This document shows positions 55,201 through 63,613 of a stretch of 64,000 bases of DNA, one piece after another. Both the position numbers and the translations under genes were made by a program. The number at the start of each line of letters is the position of its first letter. The first letter of the stretch is position 1. This DNA is from a virus: positions 1 through 64,000 of the IMG/VR virus record IMGVR_UViG_3300042558_001959, one strand, 5' to 3'. The notes beneath the pieces are model-generated. The model had not been told where the DNA came from, ran no database searches, and saw only the letters and a program-made list of their open reading frames with translations.

Positions 55201-58200
55201 AGAAAAAGCTGAGGAATTAGGAATCATTCCTCCTCAGATGAAGCAACCAGATCAAGATCTTATATCTATTTTAGATAAAATCAATAAAGACTCCAACCCC
55301 CTTGCTGACTACGCAGCCTTTTTTCAAGCATCAGAGCCAAGTCAAACAATTCAGGATATGTCTCAATCCATGTTAACTTCTGGTGGCGTCTACGCACCTA
55401 CATCAAAAGTAGCTGGAAAAATATTAAACTTTTATTCAGAACCGTCTATGACATATTACGATCCATCTGACACAACTAAAATATTAGCTAAATTGCCAGT
55501 ATCTAAAGGTTATGTTAATGTTGGTTTACACTTACCAGTAGGAGTCGTTGGTGGCGGAACAGAAGATACCCTAGCTATACAACAAGATAAACATAAGCAG
55601 CTGCCCAATCTTCCGCCAAGATACAGTTTCCCATACTTTACCGCAAATGAAGATCTCCCTGACGATCAATTAATTAATGCTCCGTTTATTTCTTTGGCAC
55701 GTGATATCAAAGATCATATGGACGACAGTGATGGAGATCATATAACTGAAGGTAATAAGGACTATTATAATAATTTATTAAAACTTCAAAGTTTAGAATA
55801 TATTTTCTTTGAAGAAACAAAACAAACACTGATCCCGTCTGATGACACCATTAATCTTGATAATCCATTAAATTTTGGACAACTTAATCAAGAAGCAATA
55901 AAATTATATCCAGAAGCACGAAAAGTAATGGTCCCGCTGCCAAGAATAGATCTCTCGACTAATGCAGCAGGGTCTATTGGTTCAGGTGTAATAAAAAAAG
56001 AAAATGTTGATGATGATTTTTCTTTTGAATATCAATCAGATAATTATGGAGAATTAACCTATAAGGAATGGGGTACTCCAGCTACAGCTGAAGACGAACA
56101 ATTCTATATAGCCATGAGATGGCCATATAACCCAGTCTCCCAGAGTGAAACCAATAGAACTGGCGCAGATGAAGATACTATTAGTCAATTTAAATCTAAT
56201 TATGATTTTGAAGATCTATATGGAACAGTAAAAGATTATAAATCTAGAAAAGTTTTAGTTTACAACCCTACCAATAGAAGAGCGGTGGTTTGTCGTCCAG
56301 CATACTTCTTATGGGGTAGTCAAAAAACAATTAGTGGAGTTGATAGTGACGGCACCGCTAAGGATTATCAATTGTCTGATGCAGTAGTGTCGCCAGATGC
56401 AGCTTATTACTTAGGTGTAATTACACGAAATTCTAAAGAAGAAGACATGGTCGTCTCTAGGGCAGCACAGGGTGGTGGTGGAGATATGAATAACTGGAGA
56501 AATTCTGGATTTAGACCTTATCCCATTATGCAAGAATGCTTTATGGCATTTGTTCCGGATAATGTTCCTGTTGGAGTTATAGCAGATGCAGTTGCACCAG
56601 TGTCAGACTTCTCATTAAAGGGTGAAAATGGAGAAAAAATTGAGGGAGATGAAGTTCAGTTAATTGGTTTTGGATCCTTTAAACCAAAAGAAGGTGATGT
56701 AAATTATGCAATACAAAGAACAGCATCAGGAGATAGAAGTGGTTCGGCAGATACGATAGAAAGAAGAGCTATCGCCATAAATGATTCATTAAATGCGTAT
56801 AAGCCATTGGATACTAATATGGTATCAAATGTCGAAGGTTTGCAATACGGCGGTAATGCATTAAATGTCGTAAAAGAAGGTGATCAAAAAACTTATTTCC
56901 AGGCCGTCATAGATGCTACTGGCGATGACTATGATAGTCTAAAAAGAGATAATCTCTATGAAATACTAGATGATGAATTAACTACAACGGGAGGTGATTC
57001 TGGAACTGGAAGAGTTTCATTTGCTCCAGTTTATTCTCCGTTAGATATAGTTAGCGTTGAGGCTAGATCATATTATGATGAAAACTTTGATGCCTCAGTG
57101 TCAGTCATTGCTGGAGATGGCAGAACCTTAAGGCAGGCTGAAGATATCTGGGATCAATTTAGATTTGGTTATCATAATTATGAAAGTGTTAAACAAATAT
57201 TTTTTGATGCGTTTAGTTTAGACCCTGATAACGAAAATGAATTTCCAGAGTTTTATAAAAATATACTTACTGGATCTGGAATTATTGCAAATCCTATCGC
57301 AAAATTCAATGATACTACTGGAAATGGTTCAGCTGGAGCTTTAGATGAGTTCTCAATTCTATTGGGTTCAGATTTTGTAAATAATTTACAAAGTACAAAT
57401 AATTCTTCCAGTGAATCTAGTGCAGATAGTACTTCCAACCAAAACTTTAAGGAAGCTATTGAGTTTGCTAGAGCAAATTATATTGATACCAGTATAGATA
57501 AAGGTGGAATAGTAGAATACTTTAATGCAGTTGTTGTTAAGTCATTGACTTCAATTAACAAGAACTTCTTAGACAATGCCACTGTTAATAACGTATTGAG
57601 CTTTAGTCTTTCCGCAGATACAGATAACCCAACACTAAAATCTGAGTTGGCTAAAAAAATTAAAACACCAAAACAACTATTTTTATTAATGGTTGGCATC
57701 TTTAGACAAAGAATGTGGGAAGATCCGTATGCAAGAGCTTGGCTAGTGCTTAAGCCAGATAGAAAGAAAACTGGGGATGATCAATGGAGCTTTAAACCAG
57801 TGGATAAAATATTTAGAGCGTTTATTGATCCATATAGCGATTACGCTAAGCCGGGTAAAAATGATAAATTTTTGAAATTATTAGCTGCGACAAAAGGCGA
57901 AGGGAATAGTTCAACTAATATCGTTGGGGAAAGCGCCGACGGAATTAATGATTTTTGGAACGCAAACGTAGGACCAATCTTTACCGCTATAGGAGATGGT
58001 TTAACAGGCCTAATGTCAATGTTTCAATTGTCTATGCAACAAATGGGCTACGCCCTGTCCGAAGCAGGTAACTTTAAAAAGCAAGCAAACATTTTGAATA
58101 AAGCACTTAACGATTCCATTTATTATTCGCTAGGAAGACCTGGAACACTTCTTAGAGCTGTAGATAATCCATTTACTAGAGAATATGGAGAACCAGTTAT

Positions 58201-60397
58201 AGAGGTGCGTGAACCATTCCAGAGACTTCATTACATAAGTTCTTTCTCCCACATCTTGTCTAATGAAATACAAGAAAATATCAACGGCGTTGCAACAACT
58301 GTTACAGCCGTATCAGACGGAAAATATCCTGTCACTGTAGCTTTAGATAAGGGTGCTCCAGCTGAAAGGCAAGTCGAGAAAACTATTGAAACTGGACTAT
58401 ACTTTGACAATATGACTGGTTCTGGATTTACTGGATTTCTACACCCGTTAATGCACCCGCTCGAAACAATCAGCGGAATTGCAAAAAATGTCCAAGGAGC
58501 TCCTGATGAATTATCTGCAAGAAGAGTTGCACTGTCTCACTTAAAAGAATCAATTAAAGATATTTATGGTGGAGAATTAATAGTTATTGGAAACTCAGAT
58601 ATTAGACCGCACGATTTAATTTATTTGGCTGACGTTTATGAGAGAATGTATGGCATATTCGAAGTTGAACAAGTCGTTCATCACTTTACAGCAGAATTAG
58701 GGTACATAACGTCAATAACACCTAATGCTCTAGTTACAGTAAATGACCCAGCAAGATGGTTTATGACATCTTGGATTCATTCTTGGATGAACGTTCAAAC
58801 AATTCGAAATGATACTAGAATGTATTTAAGTAGAATTAGATCGGGAAACTCAGGAGTATCTGTTGGCGGAAATGTATCTATGGATGCCCTTGGAGAAGCA
58901 CTGTCCCCTCAACTATTAGGCGGATTGCAATTCACTCATGGTTCGAGCGCTTTAGTGAAAGATGTTATGGCTAACCAAACTGCGCAAAGTTTGCCAGACG
59001 CCAAGGATCAGCTAATAGCCCTTGCCTCAGCTAATGGAGGAGGTGCAGGTGTAGGGTTTAAAATGTTGGCCGGTGGCCTAGCAGCAGGTGCCCTTCTAGG
59101 AGCAGTAACCCCAATAGGTTTAGTCGGCGCAGCAATAGGTGGGCCTCTAGTCGGGCAACTTGCATGGAAAGGGTGGAGTTGGATTAGGGATAAAGTTCTT
59201 GATCAGCATGGTTGTTATGTTCAATATTTAAGTAAAAACGGTCAACCAATGGACGCAGGGCTCTCTTATAATCAGGGAATGGTTGTCGGAAAGTATCATT
59301 CTAAGGCACTTCTTCCGGGAATACTTGGCGTTAGAGCTAAAGTCAGAACGCCAGAAGGGAATGCGTATATTAGAAGCGATGATCTATTCAAGAGTCTTGG
59401 ATGGAATGAAAGTCAAATTACAGACCTGGTTAGATATGTAAGTTATGAAAACGCTCTAGTGCACGCGCGCGTTCTTAAGATGGCAGGACTTGGTCCAGAA
59501 AAAGCTGGGCTTGAACCACAATTTAAAGTACTGTGTAAAGTAATTCACTTCGTGGACGGTGACACAATTGAAGTAGAAGACGTATTATCTGGAGCTACTT
59601 TTAAAGTTCGTTTTGATGGAATGAATACATCTGAAATTAATACCATGGAAGGTAAAGTTGGATATCCAGATACTCCAGCAAATCCAATAACTGCGAATGA
59701 TACTATTAGTTTATTAGATCTTTCCACTCCTGGTGGTAAAGCTAAACTGTTTACAACAAAAGCTTTGACAGATAAAATTTTTGTTCTTAGAGTTAATCCA
59801 ACTAGAGTTGGAAAGACCGCTGTATTAGAACAGGACTATGAGGCTGGAGCATCTCAAAATATTGATGCAAATTATGTGAGAGATGTATTTCAAAGAACAA
59901 TTGGAACAATATTCTATTATCTACCAGAAGTAAATATAGAAAAACATAAAATAAATATTAGAAATTTATTTAGAAGCAATCAAGAATCTTTGGATACTGT
60001 GCAAACAAAAGTGCAAGATTCTATGTATGATGAATCGCCTTTTAGAGTCAAATTTAATGAAATTTATAGCAAGATAGCTAATACTGTAAAAGAAGACTAT
60101 TTTGATGATTTAGATAATCTAGATCCATTACACGGACTGTCCGAACAATATGTAAAGAAATATAATATTTTAGTTTATATGAAAATATTAGAAGAAATTT
60201 ATAACGTAGTTTCAGAATGGCCTCAAGTTAGCTGGGATGAATATTATGAAGATGGACATCCATACACACTAAACTGGGAACTAGTAGTCAATAACTTAGC
60301 TAGAGTCTACGTTGCAGATCTTCAAGCAGAATCAGATTCTGTAACGACTGCTGAAGAATCAGCCGCAATGCCAATCGTAGTAGGAGGAACTGTATAA
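49211..60397 (+). CDS. Baseplate/hub megaprotein with C-terminal SNase-like domain (3728 aa)
   Basis: A single 3728-aa reading frame. The N-terminal 400 residues are helical. Two copies of a baseplate-type domain follow (about 450-640 and 985-1115), each with S-T-I-P-N-Y-P. Residues about 1490-1645 look like a tail-hub domain of the gpD/gp27 kind (V-R-V-H-L-R-A-G-Y-G, then F-N-G-V-I-T-N-V). Glycine-rich hydrophobic stretches lie at about 1874-1912 and 3277-3315. Residues about 3440-3530 resemble staphylococcal nuclease: F-V-D-G-D-T-I-E-V (D3449), R3467, and N-T-S-E (3472-3475), where nuclease usually has D-T-P-E. The about 200 C-terminal residues are helical and acidic. Probably the central baseplate hub; whether the nuclease domain is active is unknown. 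Confidence 0.75.
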   Translation: MAISPQSFNALTTLKSNNALDSLARYIDLLLDPSIGNDEETSYTPYSEADQYLKMRDLIKDGSGEFNSNSEKIELKDYDLNLSQLIFLDENDQIAVDAYSSCIATLVGNAVAKTWTEDILRFYATEYELTPSTTMAQIRVHFYQNNFINAKYDQNVFIIFGFRIYRCFLEFVKSRISSFKDSNTENPEDATDGEERDNSEDTVIESDIGQLEDIYSLFSLGSYYPGVLERTFKGRNLDGITYENYESSLKYVNSFSRVFSNLNLEGLNGLAEQSSGRNNFETIMNKIEEIGLLHLASYAYEISEFAKKRLRNKFTLKRSANDVVDPTVDLPWLISLGEVIQRLKHDPLTFAAISFYFPSLTTFLVDALAVVGDYSDNGKGGGEEDTLNNADDFALSLEKAFGVTSVLTATDYGNFVAIGQTARAIFQMAYKFTNTSQRIQNVLKTSPFRANIAPNTPDNFHLRLGAANFYVPPVSIDVNSNFKTGSLTGAAIRQKNSPKFNSGYKETSIRMRLFFPNYEEIWGLSVDALSRIDLNDTFKIDFKNGGDTEIKIDKFLSSLRGLVAAFKYSPILPIKNNYLNTVHGITAVALSSMSISTIPNYPFALAVDIELLNFNHQPFLPMIKDFNQAIHWGKYRHYMGKAAGHLHDYVNEEFLLKQSDVKEVDLTAKTVTGKTVTDFGFAIGITDSDIDTDPETPAVPPNVFDNDVLNINVISEWKNGNNISLFAPAETQTKIYLPDTSSFRTKQEKTLTDLGQNTWQGILSRFGIDINQSESYGVSLAEVQDISLSDSYSKSIANTIKDSIDILTAGITSDDKAEQIYAFFVTSFIAENKSITKTQADWLKNNFNTSAADYPEQGTYIFQGKFINNVSLNGMKDSFTDISRDPVSYLDLIKSGITEEKIRKLGIPDLTDEMRTSIEKSVQNELAQAFSVSLYQRFFMSGPIQSLMEAARAKGNYNIDEDGNVIRESGYSFKEWEVPMIRVDLDPHAVIINGVTVSMGNSLAKLQIQMQDEPTYQHIGGRDSSISISMTVIGEKELIKLKNVFDHISNLARLEHATGVIGFLGIKNIITALCGIKYVLPLSYNVSTIPNYPHAYSVQLTLIDFDIFQQKREELSSTQQKELIQQFSTKKNPFLRIKQFWGTFNAYPDFPLSLKNSDGDVVGHLDPDYYFRSFEMFDRDVVNSFSTQHSKIQDYNFDTHSDGSGGWGGEGSDGLGITAKILEFIQLYNNREDTIASSDVVQQMKDYIIANQIGLSRFIHLLRNVVTGNTDYSSATNVQLLTDFITLTEETSETNPFFDAVTPARFQQGDLSPNDAANANSIEAALSGAFNIQGEEFVSFDPDEVDFHKQIFTVPASDPADILDNKIPSILQTAAGTHFGYISRDNGRFYLTANGTNIKKVTDESDSANSGVTKFSSNFIKDVQTPETGNTTVNTGVSGAKAVSEYQNAYTGDVQSHWETMMVDASYRDVSGRMLRAFPTYMLWLIDEGGMFAGVKLFDNFYGLQSIIDFSVVSSEDLLGDTLIFRVSNLYSKLTKNESSKIFNPNDTEGNNDPLSLTDGLSSIIERTLNMSKNILGHMRNEYVVDIANIRLKPGVRVHLRAGYGSNPNSLQTLFNGVITNVEQGEIVTITAQSDAIELGAVINSVNKKGSSGKIDGGVDTGMYMSEPRDLMVRLLSMGASRTREAIAHATRGTVFSENRFGIRHFGNILYEPLTTGERAKNDAVRDSITGAFSIAGSNNSFMNKAVGITEGFSMNYRGNTFSAVSQLFANFCAQVDLEIYKRNIYPGNGTGIAQFLGGDLDDGWSTASSLTQENSHNERMEGYLGRLTDRTWNDLISNSELENDGLLDTGANSTLDFLTEDNQLVNSEGRAGLVKGLFGAGITAGVFALGGPVTAAIAGSGLLGVLRGRGGTNLFRTMGIISPNSDDDLPGFDEVSFKAQTYMRTVWDLFQMCARLLPNYIVAVRPFEDRSTVFYGKPHWLYTSGVVPITTGFPGQEKAEELGIIPPQMKQPDQDLISILDKINKDSNPLADYAAFFQASEPSQTIQDMSQSMLTSGGVYAPTSKVAGKILNFYSEPSMTYYDPSDTTKILAKLPVSKGYVNVGLHLPVGVVGGGTEDTLAIQQDKHKQLPNLPPRYSFPYFTANEDLPDDQLINAPFISLARDIKDHMDDSDGDHITEGNKDYYNNLLKLQSLEYIFFEETKQTLIPSDDTINLDNPLNFGQLNQEAIKLYPEARKVMVPLPRIDLSTNAAGSIGSGVIKKENVDDDFSFEYQSDNYGELTYKEWGTPATAEDEQFYIAMRWPYNPVSQSETNRTGADEDTISQFKSNYDFEDLYGTVKDYKSRKVLVYNPTNRRAVVCRPAYFLWGSQKTISGVDSDGTAKDYQLSDAVVSPDAAYYLGVITRNSKEEDMVVSRAAQGGGGDMNNWRNSGFRPYPIMQECFMAFVPDNVPVGVIADAVAPVSDFSLKGENGEKIEGDEVQLIGFGSFKPKEGDVNYAIQRTASGDRSGSADTIERRAIAINDSLNAYKPLDTNMVSNVEGLQYGGNALNVVKEGDQKTYFQAVIDATGDDYDSLKRDNLYEILDDELTTTGGDSGTGRVSFAPVYSPLDIVSVEARSYYDENFDASVSVIAGDGRTLRQAEDIWDQFRFGYHNYESVKQIFFDAFSLDPDNENEFPEFYKNILTGSGIIANPIAKFNDTTGNGSAGALDEFSILLGSDFVNNLQSTNNSSSESSADSTSNQNFKEAIEFARANYIDTSIDKGGIVEYFNAVVVKSLTSINKNFLDNATVNNVLSFSLSADTDNPTLKSELAKKIKTPKQLFLLMVGIFRQRMWEDPYARAWLVLKPDRKKTGDDQWSFKPVDKIFRAFIDPYSDYAKPGKNDKFLKLLAATKGEGNSSTNIVGESADGINDFWNANVGPIFTAIGDGLTGLMSMFQLSMQQMGYALSEAGNFKKQANILNKALNDSIYYSLGRPGTLLRAVDNPFTREYGEPVIEVREPFQRLHYISSFSHILSNEIQENINGVATTVTAVSDGKYPVTVALDKGAPAERQVEKTIETGLYFDNMTGSGFTGFLHPLMHPLETISGIAKNVQGAPDELSARRVALSHLKESIKDIYGGELIVIGNSDIRPHDLIYLADVYERMYGIFEVEQVVHHFTAELGYITSITPNALVTVNDPARWFMTSWIHSWMNVQTIRNDTRMYLSRIRSGNSGVSVGGNVSMDALGEALSPQLLGGLQFTHGSSALVKDVMANQTAQSLPDAKDQLIALASANGGGAGVGFKMLAGGLAAGALLGAVTPIGLVGAAIGGPLVGQLAWKGWSWIRDKVLDQHGCYVQYLSKNGQPMDAGLSYNQGMVVGKYHSKALLPGILGVRAKVRTPEGNAYIRSDDLFKSLGWNESQITDLVRYVSYENALVHARVLKMAGLGPEKAGLEPQFKVLCKVIHFVDGDTIEVEDVLSGATFKVRFDGMNTSEINTMEGKVGYPDTPANPITANDTISLLDLSTPGGKAKLFTTKALTDKIFVLRVNPTRVGKTAVLEQDYEAGASQNIDANYVRDVFQRTIGTIFYYLPEVNIEKHKINIRNLFRSNQESLDTVQTKVQDSMYDESPFRVKFNEIYSKIANTVKEDYFDDLDNLDPLHGLSEQYVKKYNILVYMKILEEIYNVVSEWPQVSWDEYYEDGHPYTLNWELVVNNLARVYVADLQAESDSVTTAEESAAMPIVVGGTV

Positions 60398-60398
60398 T

Positions 60399-62576
60399 AT
60401 GGTTAACATTGACAAAAGCCAAATGGCAAACTCTAAGTCGATAACAAATGCTATTTTTGATAGTTATTATCCAAAAAGTAAAAATTTTCCAAATGGAAAA
60501 ATTGTTGTTGAAAATACAACTTTTGGCAAAAATGGAGTTTCTGGCAAAACTCTTACTAGCCGAACCATATCAGAGGCTATATCTGGAGATGTTTTATATA
60601 GGTCCCCAAAATTTGCAACTACTTTTTATAATAAATCGATTGGGAGTTCTTTAAACTCCCTAATCACCGCCGGCTCGGAATCAACTTTTGATTCAACTTC
60701 AACTCTAGTAATTGAAAATCCAGAAGGTGGTACTTATACAAATGCTGATGGAGCCACAGAGACTGCGAAGCTTAGGGGAGGTGCTGCGTTTGCTAGGATA
60801 CTTGCAGAAAGTATTGTAGGGAAACAAGGCGGCAGTTCTTTTATTGAAGAAGCGGAAGGAAACCTGTACGATAATTATGTGTCTTTTGAAACCCAATCAA
60901 AAGAAGCTGGCACAGAAAATCATGGAGATACGCCACCCAATACTGATTCAGGAAATCCAAGTGCTGGAGGAAGAATGGTTATGTTAACTAATAACAGCAC
61001 AGTAGAAGAACGGGCATGGCACGCTGAAAGAGCACTCGTTTTAGCCAATATAGGATACGCGGGTAATAGTAGTTATCTAAAATCTGGTTGGCCTTTTGAT
61101 ATTCCAAATGGATTACGTGACTTGGGAACTAAAGATGGAGGAACTGAATTCCCTCTTGTGGATCAAAGTTCAAATATCATTATAATTCCACCAGAAATTA
61201 TCGACGCTGATCCGCAAACGGCGTATATTTGTCCAGCAATAATTGAATTTTTTATTTTACTAAGTACAAAAATTAAGTTTAGTGGCGGTTTTGGAATGAC
61301 TAGGTGGTCAGATAGTCCAGGAAAGAACAGTATGACAGAGGGTAATACACTTTCTGCACATGGTTTTGGTAGAGCATTCGATCTTATGAACGGAACATCT
61401 CTATCCGGAACATTCTACGATCTGGAAAGCCTAAATTTAGATACATTTAGAGGCTTTATGGACATGTTCCTAACTGCTATAAACTCATTCCCCATGCATC
61501 TAATTCCAGACCTGTTAGGTTTTGATGATCGACTAAAAACTGAATATGGAGTTAGTGAGGACAAAGACGCAGACGACGCAGCGATAAAACTAAGATTTCC
61601 TAACTTAAAACACGTTAGATGGTTTCCAGACAGCGGTCATAGAAATCACCTCCATATTGCATTTTCCCCCGCAAGGTCAGGGATATACACTGGACCAGGA
61701 GGAGCTTTTACTACTGGTCCTCCAGCAACACCCGCCACAGTGCCAGGTTCAACTATTGACTTCGGCTTTGGTATAGGTATAACTCCAGGAAATATTCTTG
61801 ATTCCAAATATACTAAAAGCTATAAAGTACCTAATACTGGAGAATTAAGTCAAGATGAAATTTTCCAACTTCTCGCAGGGACAATAGCTTACCCAGAATT
61901 GGCAGCTCTATTTACTGCAATAACTGCTAGAGAAGGCAATGTCGGCAGTTGGAACCCAAGAATACTTAATAGCAGAGATTATTCTTTTGGTTGTTTTCAA
62001 ATTAATTTGTTAGCTCACGGAAAAAAAACATATATGACACCACTCCCAACGGTAGCAATTACAGAAGGTTGGAAATTGGCTGCAACAGCGTGGGAATATT
62101 TTGGACTGACAAACTTTGATCAATGGGAATCTTTTTTCACGAGTATAGCTAAATCTAAAGCCAATGAAAAAACTCCAGCTTATATAACGGATAGTAGAAA
62201 TTCAACTAGTGATCGATTGTGGATACCGATAAATCAAGCATTCATGCTGTATAAAATGGCTAGTGGTCGAGATCCAGTTTATCCACTTCCAGCAGACCAG
62301 AAATTAGGACAAATTCCAGAAATGCAACATGTACTTCAGCCATGGGGGGATTATGGGGGCGCTCCAGGAAGCGGGGCACCTACTTATGGCCCAATTAGTA
62401 ATGTTAAATGGTCAGACGCTGTAGGGGTTTATCTAAGAAATACGAATCAAACAGAAGAAACCTTAAAGGCGTGGGTAAGAAGATATTTTGCCTTTGCAGG
62501 CAATGGGGCCACATCCAGATCTGCTCCAGTAATAGAGAGATGGATGAACGGCGAAATGTTCACAGGAAGACTATGA
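60399..62576 (+). CDS. Tail lysin: M15-like peptidase plus lytic transglycosylase
   Basis: A 725-aa cell-wall-degrading tail protein, starting 1 base after the megaprotein stop with AGGAGG 11 bases upstream. Residues about 205-430 resemble an M15 (D,D-carboxypeptidase/endopeptidase) zinc peptidase: S-A-H-G-F-G-R-A-F-D (H321, D328) and G-H-R-N-H-L-H (H414, H417, H419). Residues about 495-660 resemble a lysozyme-like transglycosylase: A-R-E-G-N (likely catalytic E512) and Y-S-F-G-C-F-Q-I-N-L. The first 200 residues are unrecognised and may attach to the hub. It would cut both peptide and glycan strands of peptidoglycan so the tube can cross the wall. Confidence 0.8.
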   Translation: MVNIDKSQMANSKSITNAIFDSYYPKSKNFPNGKIVVENTTFGKNGVSGKTLTSRTISEAISGDVLYRSPKFATTFYNKSIGSSLNSLITAGSESTFDSTSTLVIENPEGGTYTNADGATETAKLRGGAAFARILAESIVGKQGGSSFIEEAEGNLYDNYVSFETQSKEAGTENHGDTPPNTDSGNPSAGGRMVMLTNNSTVEERAWHAERALVLANIGYAGNSSYLKSGWPFDIPNGLRDLGTKDGGTEFPLVDQSSNIIIIPPEIIDADPQTAYICPAIIEFFILLSTKIKFSGGFGMTRWSDSPGKNSMTEGNTLSAHGFGRAFDLMNGTSLSGTFYDLESLNLDTFRGFMDMFLTAINSFPMHLIPDLLGFDDRLKTEYGVSEDKDADDAAIKLRFPNLKHVRWFPDSGHRNHLHIAFSPARSGIYTGPGGAFTTGPPATPATVPGSTIDFGFGIGITPGNILDSKYTKSYKVPNTGELSQDEIFQLLAGTIAYPELAALFTAITAREGNVGSWNPRILNSRDYSFGCFQINLLAHGKKTYMTPLPTVAITEGWKLAATAWEYFGLTNFDQWESFFTSIAKSKANEKTPAYITDSRNSTSDRLWIPINQAFMLYKMASGRDPVYPLPADQKLGQIPEMQHVLQPWGDYGGAPGSGAPTYGPISNVKWSDAVGVYLRNTNQTEETLKAWVRRYFAFAGNGATSRSAPVIERWMNGEMFTGRL

Positions 62577-62591
62577 GAGGACTAAATAAAA

Positions 62592-62960
62592 ATGCCAGGT
62601 AATTATCCAAAATTTGATAAAAAAATACAAGATCAAATAGACAACGTATCTATGCAAAAGTCCAGGACAAGACCTGGAATTATAGTCAGTTACAATAGGG
62701 CAAGTAGTACAGCTGATGTTATCTTAGATGAACAATACTCTGAAAATATGGGAAACGTTTTAAAAAATGTACCCTGCCCATTAGTCAAAGGAGTTCAATC
62801 AGTTTCACCCACCCTAGGGACAAGATGCTTAATAGGGTTTAGAGATACAAATGAATCAAATCCATATATACTTAATTTTTTTGATGATGTTGCAACTAAT
62901 AAATTTTACATAAGAAATTCTGTAGTAAATACTGGAATACCTAGATTTATGGTGCACTAA
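62592..62960 (+). CDS. OB-fold baseplate spike/hub protein (gp5/gpV-like)
   Basis: A 122-aa protein with the strand pattern of the OB-fold found at the N-terminus of phage spikes: R-P-G-I-I-V-S-Y-N-R-A-S-S-T-A-D-V (about residues 27-43), N-V-P-C-P-L-V-K-G-V (about 59-68) and L-G-T-R-C-L-I-G-F-R-D. It probably joins the hub to the needle, and there is no enzymatic domain, unlike T4 gp5. It ends overlapping the next start by 1 base. AGAGGA precedes ATG 62592. Confidence 0.75.
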   Translation: MPGNYPKFDKKIQDQIDNVSMQKSRTRPGIIVSYNRASSTADVILDEQYSENMGNVLKNVPCPLVKGVQSVSPTLGTRCLIGFRDTNESNPYILNFFDDVATNKFYIRNSVVNTGIPRFMVH

Positions 62961-63613
62961 TGGATATCTTAGATACTGGAGCTATGAATAGACGGAATAA
63001 ACAGGAAATGAATTTTCCAGTTGAATCAGAAGTCCAAAAAAGAAAAGAATTTTCTGATAGAGAAGTTGGATTAACTCACCCTGATTTATCTAGTTTTATA
63101 CGATTAAATGATCAGGGAGATATAGAGATCTTTGCTGCCCCCGGAGTTGGAATAGTCATCAGTGGTAGATCTAAGAGTATATCCTTATTCGGAGATCAAA
63201 TTAGAATGCACTGTAACGAGGACGGACTTAGGTGGAATAATTATAATTTTAACTATTCTTCATCTGATTACTCGGAACCTACGTTGGTCAAACTAAACTA
63301 TAAGAATATTCATTCAGCTCAAAATGGTATTTCATATTATTTAGATAGGATGAACGATTTAGAAGATCAGGAAAATCAAAAGACCATTACTATATCTGGT
63401 GACTATGGTTTTAATCAAGAGCAGATAATACCTCAGCAGACGTATACTTCGGAGGATAACTTGTCCGATTTAACTTTTGAACAAGTTGGACTGCTAGAAG
63501 CATACTCTTCCAATTATTCGAAAGAGCATATCGATCTAATGGTAAAATACATTAGAGAAGGTCTTACTTTTGACCAATCTCACCTAAGGGCATTAAGGGA
63601 AATGAATGAGTGA
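62960..63613 (+). CDS. Spike-associated beta-rich protein
   Basis: A 217-aa protein that overlaps the OB-fold gene by 1 base. Residues about 45-85 (F-I-R-L-N-D-Q-G-D-I-E-I-F-A-A, then G-I-V-I-S-G-R-S-K-S-I-S-L) have short repeating strands like a membrane-piercing beta-helix or its base; the C-terminal part (about 120-217) is helical and charged. With the OB-fold protein it probably forms the spike that first contacts the cell envelope. The link is inferred from order and strand pattern; no tip metal-binding H-x-H motif is seen. Confidence 0.55.
   Translation: MDILDTGAMNRRNKQEMNFPVESEVQKRKEFSDREVGLTHPDLSSFIRLNDQGDIEIFAAPGVGIVISGRSKSISLFGDQIRMHCNEDGLRWNNYNFNYSSSDYSEPTLVKLNYKNIHSAQNGISYYLDRMNDLEDQENQKTITISGDYGFNQEQIIPQQTYTSEDNLSDLTFEQVGLLEAYSSNYSKEHIDLMVKYIREGLTFDQSHLRALREMNE

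Noticed and set aside
59200-59330. G-C-Y-V after a hydrophobic region in the megaprotein, considered as an intein or Hint start
   Set aside because: No further intein blocks and no C-terminal H-N junction were seen; the frame continues into the nuclease-like domain.
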